The position numbers were made by a program, and so were the translations under genes. From Henriciella litoralis (GTDB lineage: Bacteria; Pseudomonadota; Alphaproteobacteria; Caulobacterales; Hyphomonadaceae): a DNA stretch of 64,000 bases. Numbering within the stretch: the first letter of the stretch is position 1; every line of letters begins with the position of its first letter. Below, piece after piece: positions 46,101 to 53,351 of this stretch. The DNA is taken from positions 1,210,407-1,274,406 of the forward strand of contig NZ_NCSS01000006.1 of the NCBI RefSeq assembly GCF_002088935.1, given 5' to 3'. The notes under the pieces were generated by a model. That model saw only the letters and a program-made list of their open reading frames with translations. It did no database searches and had not been told where the DNA came from.

Positions 46101-47330
46101 GCTTTGCTCGTGCCACCTCAGATGCTGGTCCAAGGCGTGGTTGATGTGGACCTCAAAGGCACCCTGCCAAATCTGGATGAAAGCTTTACCGGCCAATTCA
46201 GCGTGCGCGAAGGCGTTTTTGAACAGGGCGAGCTCGGCCTTGTGATGAATTCGATCGCAGCAGATGCAAGTCTCGGCAACGGCGTTGTTACGCTAAACTC
46301 ATTCAACGCAAATGGGCGCACCGGTGGCACACTCAGCGGCAATGGGACGATGTCGCTCGATGGGTCGGGCGAAAGCGATCTTGAGATCAAGGCAAACAAG
46401 CTGGTTGTCTCGGAACGGCGTGAAGGGTTCGCCAAGGTCAGCGGCACGATGACGGTGACGCAAAAGCCGGAACTTCTGGAAATCATCGGTGATCTCACCG
46501 TCGATGAAGGCGAGATCAATCTTGACCGCTTGCCGCAGGGCGGCCCGGCAACGCTTGATGTCTCATTCAAGCAGCCGGACGACAAAAAGGTGGAAGAAAA
46601 GCCGCAAGCGTCCACTAATCTCGACATTCAGCTCTCTGCGCCGGGCCGGATCGATGTTCGTGGGCGCGGGGTAAATGCTGAGTTGGCCCTGGATGCCGAC
46701 ATCAGTGGCCCGCTCGGCAGCCCCGTCATCACCGGCGAAGCCAGCATTGTGCGCGGACGCTTTGATCTGCTCGGCAAACGCTTTCAGTTCTCCGACAGCA
46801 CCGTCCGCCTGTTGCCTGAACTCGGCAATTCAAGGCTGTCGATTACGGCGTCTCACGAAACCCGCGATGACATCACCGCCATTCTCAACGTCACCAATAC
46901 GATTTCACGGCCTGAGATCCAGCTGACGTCAAACCCGGAATTGCCTGAAGACGAGGTTCTGTCGCGTGTTCTGTTTGGACGCTCGCCTTCACAGCTGACT
47001 GCCTTGGAAACCGCCCGGCTTGCAGCGGCCCTGGCACAGCTGTCGGGCGGCGGCGGCTTTGACCTGCTAGGCGGCATTGAACAGGCCCTCGGCCTCGACA
47101 CATTTGATGTTGGCAGCGATGCCGGTGGCGGCGTGGAAGTCACCAGCGGCAAATACCTGTCCGAAGATGTCTATCTCGAAGTGCGTTCCGGCGCAGCCGG
47201 GGCCCCGGGCATCGGGATTGAATGGACCCCGTTCAAGAATATCGAGATCGAGGCCGCCACAAATGCTGGCGAAGAACAGGGCCAGGAACTCTCAATCCAG
47301 TGGAAAAAGGATTTCGATGATCCCCGCTGA
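43158..47330 (+). CDS. tamB: TamB, inner membrane-anchored translocation/assembly factor
   Basis: The protein has 1390 residues. A basic tail (KQKRRRP) precedes one membrane segment (LFVLGGLFALLILLLLF, residues about 20-40). More than 1000 residues of repetitive beta-rich, Asp/Asn/Gly-rich sequence follow, as expected for the beta-taco groove spanning the periplasm. The C-terminal DUF490 region (residues about 1000-1390) includes PVITGEASIVRGRFDLLGKRF and DEVLSRVLFGRSPSQLT. It partners TamA and belongs to the AsmA-like lipid-transfer superfamily. Translation is coupled to tamA. Confidence 0.94.
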   Translation: MSDQTTTPTKQKRRRPILKWGLFVLGGLFALLILLLLFGRYAAQSSFGRNFVEARIEAAAPSGQDIEVEDLTGDLLGTFRIGRLTIADEQGIWLVAENLLMDWKPLALRNRALRVEALEADLIHVLRRPQLVPSDKPKKNGGSMPLRAGDIEKLRIGEFRSDEGVLPRALSLEIDGAGRVGLNGGTTQLSVLPLDGKGDRLSADLKWSDDFRLLGNLQLDGPAGGLFASLARLEESQSISATINAEGELLDWRADADVLIDADNVFALKASAEGQTINFDAIVHPGLHPLTASVAETLGDTLDINGKLMREGKTPVLDVTANADGLELTALANQTEDGGYNADINLTADTPSRYAKRDNIKVGRAVINGNLAYSDGTARFDGDMRASNVDVPSFKAGAVSGPVILIYGDQAVSVRTTLTGEGAVLPGTAGQIAGAQPIVKTNARYDLQSGTLELREANIRGEAGRVAAAGSVSLRPALSADLAGSFQLNGAKAGLARPINAAGQFEAQRAGGGVTRFNTQINATNLGDLPAPLKDWASDQAIINAAGTLQSDNSVDINRFSLTSGSLQATGNGQLSSNQVLSASMDLNAGDASVSGFDIDGMSARANASGPLENLDFVVAVDVPTMSRGELSFTNLRLGADGNYADGALVTNASLDAETSNGPLDLTSDIRLDGGNWQVNDLEGHWGDLVADASLRGSGGDVSQIRGDADVKGSLPDGLPAKSIDASAIINGQTLSLDATLETVTFGPTRADALVIRATGQPDNADILIDMDGRSEINGLTYPTSIDLDANVKGATRGALDVTASLSALMGDIGITTEDPIRFTQYDDGYEASAQFAALGGTLAPSLTTRGTTAISLNGEGLRIAPLMLIAGRPALDGALDINLDWSETESGGLSGPLRADIESVARPGSDLPPIDIFLEGQLTPDLLDLVVRALDNQELEGRIEIDVPVKTSPAPPFISRQQGASMPFTAAIDGQIEAITALLVPPQMLVQGVVDVDLKGTLPNLDESFTGQFSVREGVFEQGELGLVMNSIAADASLGNGVVTLNSFNANGRTGGTLSGNGTMSLDGSGESDLEIKANKLVVSERREGFAKVSGTMTVTQKPELLEIIGDLTVDEGEINLDRLPQGGPATLDVSFKQPDDKKVEEKPQASTNLDIQLSAPGRIDVRGRGVNAELALDADISGPLGSPVITGEASIVRGRFDLLGKRFQFSDSTVRLLPELGNSRLSITASHETRDDITAILNVTNTISRPEIQLTSNPELPEDEVLSRVLFGRSPSQLTALETARLAAALAQLSGGGGFDLLGGIEQALGLDTFDVGSDAGGGVEVTSGKYLSEDVYLEVRSGAAGAPGIGIEWTPFKNIEIEAATNAGEEQGQELSIQWKKDFDDPR

Positions 47331-47333
47331 TTG

Positions 47334-50300
47334 TCATTTCTCCCAATAGTACGGGGTCCGCTTGCGATCACCCGTCAGCGTCTCATTCATCGATGGCGTC
47401 TCGTAAAGGCGGCCATTCTGCATGACGTGGGTGATTTTCTCTGTGTTGCGGATGTCGTCCAGCGGGTTCGCGTCCAGGATCACCAGATCGGCCAGCTTGC
47501 CGGCCTCCAGCGAGCCTATGTCCTTCCAGAAGCCGAGCGCCTGAGCGGGCGAAACCGTCGCCGTTTTCAGAACATCCAGAGGCTCCATGCCGCCGCGGGC
47601 GAAGGACCACATCTCCCAATGCGCCGCAAGGCCCTCTTCCTGTCCGTGCGCGCCGATAGACACCTTCACGCCGCGCTCGGCCAGCTTGTCAGCTTCACGA
47701 GCGGCGTATTGATCAACAAAATCAGCTTCGGGCGCCTTTGTGCGACGAACGTTTGCAGGCTGTAGAATATGCGGTGGCACGTGCCGCGAGAGAATCGGGT
47801 GGGTCCAGACATCCGTCTTATAGCGCCAATAAGGATCACCCGCGAGACCGCCATATGTGACGACCAATGTTGGCGTATAAGCCACTGAGGTCTGCGCCCA
47901 GAAGCTCAGCACGTCCTCATAGAGGACACGCTGGGGAATATTATGTTCAACCGAGGAATTGCCGTCCTGAATGAGGCTCATATCCATCGTGAACAGTGAG
48001 CCGCCCTCAGGGACGACGAGGAGCCCCTCTTCCTTGGCCGCCTTCACGACCTGCTGCCGCTGGTCCCGGCGCGGCTGGTTGTAATTCTTGATGCCGTGCG
48101 CGCCTTGCGCTTTCAGCCGGTGAACATGCGCGAGCGCGTCTTCATAAGTCTGGATATCAGCGAACCCACCCGGCGCTTTGGCACCATAGACGACCTCGCC
48201 TGTCGTATAGATGCGCGGCGCCAGTATCTCGCCCGCGCGCTGGAGTTCTGATGCGGCGAAGCTGTCGTCGGAATTGGAAGGATCAAAAATCGTCGTCACC
48301 CCCAGCGCCAGATGCGCGATGGCCGACCAGTTCTGGTTCGGGATAATACCGCTATCCGCGAGCGGCCCATGCGCGTGCGCATCAATGAAGCCTGGCACAA
48401 TCGTCTTGCCCGAAAGATCCAGAACTTGCGCCGCCTCCGGCACTGTGACAGAGGCGCTATCGCCAATCTCGACAATGCGATTGGACCGAATGATGACAGT
48501 GGCGTTCTCGATGATGCCACCATCTTCGCCAGCCATGGTGATCACGCGAGCATTGGTAAGCGCGATCTGCCCATCCGGCTTGTCGGCCTTTGCCTGTATG
48601 GCAAGGGAGACGCCAGTAGTTGGCGGCGTGAACGTCTCTGTGTCTTCTCCGGCGGGTGCCGACCGGAACATGTCATCAAGGGACGCGCTGAACAGCTCCG
48701 GACCAAGCGTCCAGTTGAGCTGCTGGCCATCATCAGACCATGAGAAATAAGTTGCGCCGCCTTCGCTGGCTTTCACAACAGGAAGGGCTGAACCGGTCTT
48801 ACCGGCGCCAACCGCCTGTGGGCCAGGCAGCAACGGCGTCACATAGGCCGCATAATTGTCCCGGAAGGCAACATGCTTGCCATCAGGGGCAACCTTCCAC
48901 TCAACAACGAGATCGGCCTTGCTGTGAATGCGCTCATCACCGCCCGATAGATCCATGCTCGCAAAGGATGAGCCGCCCTGTTCGCGCTTGGCGAAATAGA
49001 TCCGGTCATTCCGGTCTGCGAATTGCGGACCATAGCCGGAACGGCTGACGAGGCTTTGTTCTCCACCCCTCGCATCAATTGTGTAGATACCGGTCTCATC
49101 CGACCAGAGGTCTGAAAGGAGATAGCCCCCACCGCCGCGCTGGAACGCGATCGTGCGACCATCAGGCGAGAAAGACGGATTTGAATAATGGCCCGGACGT
49201 GTGGTGATTGTACGTGCATTGCCACCCGCAGCGTCCACCACTTTGAGTTGCCCAAGCCCATCATCTGTCCATGCGACATAAACCAGTTGGCGACCATCTT
49301 TTGACCAGGACGGGAAGAGCTCACGCTCACCGTCAGGCGAACTGGTGAGCCGGCGCGGCGTGCCCTTCGGCAGAGACTTTACGTAGAGTTTCCCAAGCGA
49401 CTGGAAGACCACGCTATTGCCGTCTGGGGCAACTTCCACATAACGCGGCATCTGCGTCGAGAATGTGTCCGGCGCGACAGCGACCTCAGGCCTTGGCGGG
49501 TCAATAACATCGCGCGTATCGCTCACGCGGAACGGGATCTCCCGCGCGGCGCCATCCATACCGACTCTTTGTATTTTGCCACCCGCCCAGAACACAATCT
49601 CCTGGCTGTCCGGCGTCCAGTCCATGCTGGGATAGACACCGTGAACGGCCCAGGTCTCCTGCATGTCCTGATCGAGATCAGCGTACAGAGCGGTAATCTC
49701 TCCAGACTTTAAATCTTTGACGTACAATCCGGATTTGCCACGCTCGCGGCGAATGAAGGCAAGCTTTGATCCATCGGGCGAAGGTGTTGGGCGTACGGCG
49801 CCGCCCGCCCCCGACACGGCCGTTGTGACCTCACCATCTTCAATCGAGTACCGGTCAATTTCAAAAAGGGACCCATTGGAGTCCTGGGCATATTCAAAAA
49901 TCGGTCCGGATGAGGCGTTTCGCGTATAGTAGACTTGGCTCCCATCAGAACTGAAGACGGGCTCACCAAGTTCTTTCTGGAGGGCATCGCTTGCTTTTTC
50001 GACGAGGGCGACGCCCCCACCGCCACTGACATGATAGAGCCATATCTCACCCGTTCCGAGCGATCGAGACGTGGTAAAATGTTTGCGCGCAGCGATATAT
50101 TGGCCATCAGGGCTCCAGTCCGGCGCATTGAGGAGTCGAAAATCTTCTTTAGTTATCTGACGCTTATCGCTGCCGTCAGCATTCATCACCCAGATATTGT
50201 CACCACCTCCGCGATCGGAGGTGAAGGCGATCCGTTCTCCGTCCGGAGAGAAGCGCGGCTGCATCTCGAAAGGCAACCCTTCAGCGATCCGGGTCGCGGT

Positions 50301-50534
50301 ACCGCCCGTGATTGGCATTGTGTAGATGTCGCCGAGAAGGTCGAAGGCAATGGTCTTCCCATCCGGCGACAGGTCAACATTCATCCAGGTGCCTTCGGTG
50401 ACATCAATGGCAACTTCGCGGGCTTCCATTGGCGGATTTGCGACATCCCACTTCTCATCCTCCGGTTTGTCCTGCGCAATTGCGGCTGCGAGCGGCACGA
50501 GCGACACAGCAGCAATACTGATGAGATGACGCAT
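47334..50534 (-). CDS. Exported TolB/PD40 beta-propeller - amidohydrolase fusion
   Basis: The 1066-residue protein has a signal peptide (LISIAAVSLVPLAAAIAQ). Residues about 40-650 contain repeated PD40/TolB propeller units (SPDGKTIAF, SPDGERIAFTSDR, SPDGSKLAFIRRE, SPDGRTIAFQRGG). From about 660 an amidohydrolase follows with GFIDAHAHGP as the metal HxH near 715 and a closing LVILDANPLDDIRN. It is probably a periplasmic or secreted metal-dependent hydrolase of peptide-like substrates, with the propeller limiting access. GGAGGG precedes the ATG. It converges on tamB with a 3-bp gap. Confidence 0.9.
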   Translation of the reverse strand: MRHLISIAAVSLVPLAAAIAQDKPEDEKWDVANPPMEAREVAIDVTEGTWMNVDLSPDGKTIAFDLLGDIYTMPITGGTATRIAEGLPFEMQPRFSPDGERIAFTSDRGGGDNIWVMNADGSDKRQITKEDFRLLNAPDWSPDGQYIAARKHFTTSRSLGTGEIWLYHVSGGGGVALVEKASDALQKELGEPVFSSDGSQVYYTRNASSGPIFEYAQDSNGSLFEIDRYSIEDGEVTTAVSGAGGAVRPTPSPDGSKLAFIRRERGKSGLYVKDLKSGEITALYADLDQDMQETWAVHGVYPSMDWTPDSQEIVFWAGGKIQRVGMDGAAREIPFRVSDTRDVIDPPRPEVAVAPDTFSTQMPRYVEVAPDGNSVVFQSLGKLYVKSLPKGTPRRLTSSPDGERELFPSWSKDGRQLVYVAWTDDGLGQLKVVDAAGGNARTITTRPGHYSNPSFSPDGRTIAFQRGGGGYLLSDLWSDETGIYTIDARGGEQSLVSRSGYGPQFADRNDRIYFAKREQGGSSFASMDLSGGDERIHSKADLVVEWKVAPDGKHVAFRDNYAAYVTPLLPGPQAVGAGKTGSALPVVKASEGGATYFSWSDDGQQLNWTLGPELFSASLDDMFRSAPAGEDTETFTPPTTGVSLAIQAKADKPDGQIALTNARVITMAGEDGGIIENATVIIRSNRIVEIGDSASVTVPEAAQVLDLSGKTIVPGFIDAHAHGPLADSGIIPNQNWSAIAHLALGVTTIFDPSNSDDSFAASELQRAGEILAPRIYTTGEVVYGAKAPGGFADIQTYEDALAHVHRLKAQGAHGIKNYNQPRRDQRQQVVKAAKEEGLLVVPEGGSLFTMDMSLIQDGNSSVEHNIPQRVLYEDVLSFWAQTSVAYTPTLVVTYGGLAGDPYWRYKTDVWTHPILSRHVPPHILQPANVRRTKAPEADFVDQYAAREADKLAERGVKVSIGAHGQEEGLAAHWEMWSFARGGMEPLDVLKTATVSPAQALGFWKDIGSLEAGKLADLVILDANPLDDIRNTEKITHVMQNGRLYETPSMNETLTGDRKRTPYYWEK

Positions 50535-50631
50535 GAAATTCCCTCCAGACTAGACACATCTTCACCGTCCTTCGTGCTGCACGGGAGTTCAAGTCATTTG
50601 TTGCGAGGTTTGCTGCGCCAAAAATTTAAGC

Positions 50632-50662
50632 AAAAAAAAGCCCCCGGTCGAAACCAGGGGCT
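50632..50662 (-). terminator. Strong intrinsic terminator (T8)
   Basis: The stem AGCCCC...GGGGCT with inner GG/CC and a TCGAAA loop is followed by eight T on the minus strand. It ends the AbiE transcript, or the candidate small RNA, before the amidohydrolase gene. Confidence 0.75.
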
Positions 50663-50757
50663 TTATTTGGGTGCGGGAGGGCGCACCCAACAAAAGAGTA
50701 AGCTAGTAATTCCTTTTATTTCAGAGGGTTAGAGGTTTCCCTGCGAGCAACGATCAT
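50632..50757 (-). ncRNA. Candidate small RNA with anti-Shine-Dalgarno loop and intrinsic terminator
   Basis: On the minus strand a perfect 9-bp hairpin (50667-50675 with 50682-50690) exposes a CCCTCC loop. A second hairpin follows (50639-50647 with 50654-50662, one mismatch, TCGAAA loop) and ends in eight T (50632-50639). Tandem stems with CCUCC-type loops plus a terminator are the layout of several alphaproteobacterial trans-acting sRNAs. The 5' end is not defined and I see no convincing promoter in 50690-50757, so it could also be only the 3' end of the AbiEii transcript. Confidence 0.4.
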
Positions 50758-51699
50758 TCAAAGTTCCGGCAGGCGCCGGCTGATGCGTGCCAGAATATCG
50801 TCAAAGAGTGCAGGCTCCCTGTAGTAAAGCGCTCGTGACTTCGCATAAGCGTCCGCGTACGCCTTTCGCGTTTCTGCGTCGCTCAACAGAAAGGCTTCGT
50901 TCCTGGTGAGGTCCGGTTCATCTGCCTTGCGGAACCTTTTGGCCTTGTGGTCCTTGTACGCGTCTGTTCCGATGAACTCTTTCACTGAGGCGTCAGCGAG
51001 CAGGCAGTACACGTCATAATAGTGGCGCATGAAATTGACAGGCATGTCGCCGTCCGCCTGCTGCTTTCGGAATTTCGTTGAGATGGTCTGGAGCTTTTCG
51101 ACAAAAGTATAGCCCGGCTCATAGCAAGGCACATCGACCGCGCGGGTGTCGGTCAGGTCTGCAATCCCACTCTCGACTGCAAGTTCGTAAGCCCAGGACG
51201 AAATCGTACATGGCCGGTTCGGCGCCACCTGGTCGAACCCGACTTCGAGCAGGATGCCTGCCTTCAGCCCTTCTGGCAGTGGATTCACCGACTCATACTT
51301 CAATCGAATGCCTGCGCCGCGATAGTGGCGTGTGTCGTCGAACTCTTCGTCGCGGACCACTTCGATAATGCCAGGAATTTTGATGGCTTCGGCCAGACCG
51401 TTGAAGAATTCGAGACGCGCCTTTACCTGCGCAGGCTTGTTGTGGTTTGGGCCATACTGGAGGTCGGTCTCTGGGTGGATCAGGATGTCGATGTCTTCCG
51501 AAAAACGGTCGATGAGGCCGTATCCCTTTGACAGCGAAGTTCCGCCTTTCAGCTCAAACTTATAGTCAAGCTGCTGCAGTCCCCAGAGGCAGTGCATCAA
51601 CCAGTAGTCTTTTTCGATGAGGCCCGGATCGATAGTGTTGTTTCGCGCAGCAACAGCGATGAGGTCGGCAAAATCAGGCAGTGCGTGCAGGAGGGTCAC
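50758..51699 (-). CDS. AbiEii-type nucleotidyltransferase toxin
   Basis: The protein has 313 residues. IEKDYWLMHCLWGLQ (residues 28-42), GGTSLSKG (52-59) and SEDIDI (67-72) are the nucleotidyltransferase signature of the AbiEii/DUF1814 family. The two Asp of SEDIDI are likely metal ligands. Related toxins add nucleotides to tRNA ends and block translation during phage infection. The start GTG at 51699 overlaps the antitoxin stop by four bases, typical for this bicistronic pair. It is probably part of the acquired block that includes the copper genes. Confidence 0.88.
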   Translation of the reverse strand: MTLLHALPDFADLIAVAARNNTIDPGLIEKDYWLMHCLWGLQQLDYKFELKGGTSLSKGYGLIDRFSEDIDILIHPETDLQYGPNHNKPAQVKARLEFFNGLAEAIKIPGIIEVVRDEEFDDTRHYRGAGIRLKYESVNPLPEGLKAGILLEVGFDQVAPNRPCTISSWAYELAVESGIADLTDTRAVDVPCYEPGYTFVEKLQTISTKFRKQQADGDMPVNFMRHYYDVYCLLADASVKEFIGTDAYKDHKAKRFRKADEPDLTRNEAFLLSDAETRKAYADAYAKSRALYYREPALFDDILARISRRLPEL

Positions 51700-52289
51700 G
51701 CGGCGGTTGCCTGATCAGGGTTCAATACAGGCTTGAGGAGCCTTGCAGCCCGCGCCGATCCGAAATCCTTCACCGCACGTGACAGTCGCGCGCGGTCCAT
51801 ACGTCGCGCACGCCTAAGTGCCTTGGGAAGCACTGCTGCCTTTTCCTCGGGAAGCCGATCGAGGTTGTGCAACAGATCCACCAGGAGGAATTCTTCGCTG
51901 AGGTTTGAAGGAACAGAGGTCCGCATGCGGAAGTCATAGCGTCGGCCATCCAGCTCGAAATGGCCGTGCCGTTTGCGATTATAAACTACCGGCTCATTGT
52001 AGAGCTGCGTCGTTCCCAATTCGAGGCTGTTATAGGCGTTTGGCGAAACCATAAGAAACCGGTCATCCCCCAGGAATGACTCAACCAGCTTCTCCGGCTT
52101 GGCGGGTGCCTGCCCGAACCGAGTTTTCTTCGGAGCCATATAGAGCCCTGCCCCAACCTTTTCGAGGCGTCCTTCGTCAAGCAGCTGTCCAACATGTCGA
52201 TCGACAGCGTTTGACCAGGTCGCAAGCTCCTTGCGCCGGTACACCTGTCCGGGGCGCAATTTCCTTTTTAGTTTTGCAAGCGCGGTCAT
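51696..52289 (-). CDS. AbiEi-like antitoxin (DUF6088 type)
   Basis: The 197-residue protein has an N-terminal winged-helix segment (YRRKELATWSNAVDRHVGQLLDEGRLEKVGAGLYM, residues 17-51) and a C-terminal helical domain. This matches AbiEi-type antitoxins that pair with AbiEii and repress their own promoter. It would neutralise the downstream nucleotidyltransferase without direct binding, as in type IV systems. The promoter should lie just above 52289, in AT-rich DNA. I could not identify a clear operator repeat there. Confidence 0.85.
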   Translation of the reverse strand: MTALAKLKRKLRPGQVYRRKELATWSNAVDRHVGQLLDEGRLEKVGAGLYMAPKKTRFGQAPAKPEKLVESFLGDDRFLMVSPNAYNSLELGTTQLYNEPVVYNRKRHGHFELDGRRYDFRMRTSVPSNLSEEFLLVDLLHNLDRLPEEKAAVLPKALRRARRMDRARLSRAVKDFGSARAARLLKPVLNPDQATAA

Positions 52290-52871
52290 GTTCTGTCTCC
52301 ATCACCCACAATATAGGGGTCATGCTCCATATTATGCAACATTTCTTATTAAAAAGTCATGCACAACAAAGACAATAAATACTCTCGACACAGGTGCAAG
52401 ATATTGATTTTACGATGTTTTATAGAATGAGGAAGCAGGTCTCTTAATCACCGGAATGGCACAATCCGTACTAAACAAAAGGGTCTGGGGTCCAATTTAT
52501 TTATGAATTGAAGCTCGTACGCAGCGAAACCAGGTTGCCCTTTCGCCAAGAGCCGACAATGGATTCCGAACCGCGAGTGACGCGCCCAGTAATCGTGCTT
52601 GAAATTAAATTAATTCAACGCACTATGGCACTCAAAACTTCGCTTGTTGTGCAGATTGTTTGCAATTTGTAGTGCAAACTGTGGTGCAGCCCTTTCGTGT
52701 TGTCAAAGTTCGACGCTGCCTATCAACGACATTCACATCGCTAACATGATTTGCTGGCCGTTCAAATTCGCGCTGGAGCGTAGCCATGCAACTTTTCGCT
52801 CGGGACTGACCCGCGGGTCTGGGTTGATCCTGCTCCGTTACGACAAACCTTGAGTGCTCAGAGGTTCTTTC
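52290..52871. other. Gene-poor, AT-richer junction between AbiE and copper genes
   Basis: About 580 bp has no convincing gene and is lower in G+C than its surroundings (for example 52300-52440 and 52600-52680). It contains a perfect inverted repeat GTTTGCA-N8-TGCAAAC (52658-52679) flanked by GTGCAG copies (52649-52654 and 52684-52689). This could be a regulator site, or an old recombination or attachment border of the acquired block. A 69-codon ORF at 52644-52853 shows no coding character. Confidence 0.45.
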
Positions 52872-52898
52872 TTGATTTAAACCCCTATGGGGTATAAG
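52872..52898 (+). promoter_or_regulatory. CsoR-type operator and promoter of the copA operon
   Basis: ACCCC-TAT-GGGGT (52881-52893) is a C4/G4 palindrome of the copper-sensing CsoR/RcnR class. It lies between TTGATT (52872-52877) and TATAAG (52893-52898), a 15-base spacing. A transcript would begin at about 52905, so the first gene (ATG 52907) may be leaderless. No csoR gene is in the window. Confidence 0.6.
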
Positions 52899-52906
52899 TG
52901 GTAGTC

Positions 52907-53293
52907 ATGAACTTTGTTGTCGCAACTCTCGTGACGGTATTTTTCAGCCTGTCGCAGGTGCTCTGCGCGTGTCCCGTCGATATGTCGGCGACGAATAGCA
53001 TGGCAACCGAGTTCACCGCTCATTCTCACCAGGCGCCCGCCGATGGGCCTGAGGCGCCCTGCGATGATGAGACTGATCACTGCAAGCTTCAGACAGCAAC
53101 GGTCGCCCAAGCCGACAAGACGGCGAACCCGGTCCAGCACGTATTAGGCGATACGACGCCCATCGGGCTTGCTACACCCTCATGGCAACACGCATGGAAG
53201 CGCGTCGTCAATGTCCGCACGCCCTGGCCTGAGGTCCGAAGTTACCTGCTGCAACAAACGCCAGTCACATTGAAGGTGCGTTCCCTGAGCTGA
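52907..53293 (+). CDS. Small secreted Cys/His-containing protein, first gene of the copper operon
   Basis: The start ATG 52907 gives 128 aa; GTG 52898 is in frame but overlaps the -10 element. A signal peptide (NFVVATLVTVFFSLSQVLCAC) leads to a short mature protein. Its proximal part, AHSHQ, CDDETDHCKLQ, is rich in Cys, His and acidic residues. The rest is polar without a recognised domain. It resembles the short DUF2946-like proteins found at the head of copper-resistance operons, but I cannot confirm the family. Likely a periplasmic metal-binding accessory. copA follows after 58 bases. Confidence 0.65.
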   Translation: MNFVVATLVTVFFSLSQVLCACPVDMSATNSMATEFTAHSHQAPADGPEAPCDDETDHCKLQTATVAQADKTANPVQHVLGDTTPIGLATPSWQHAWKRVVNVRTPWPEVRSYLLQQTPVTLKVRSLS

Positions 53294-53351
53294 TTTCGTG
53301 CGTCGCTGCATTAGCAGCCCGATTGCATAAATTCACCTCATGGAGACGATT

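Noticed and set aside
50667..50690. tRNA 3'-end remnant or attachment site
   Set aside because: The sequence is fully explained by a perfect hairpin; no TpsiC arm or acceptor end can be traced.
52644..52853. 69-codon ORF in the gap before the copper operon
   Set aside because: No ribosome site, unusual composition, and it covers the inverted repeat.
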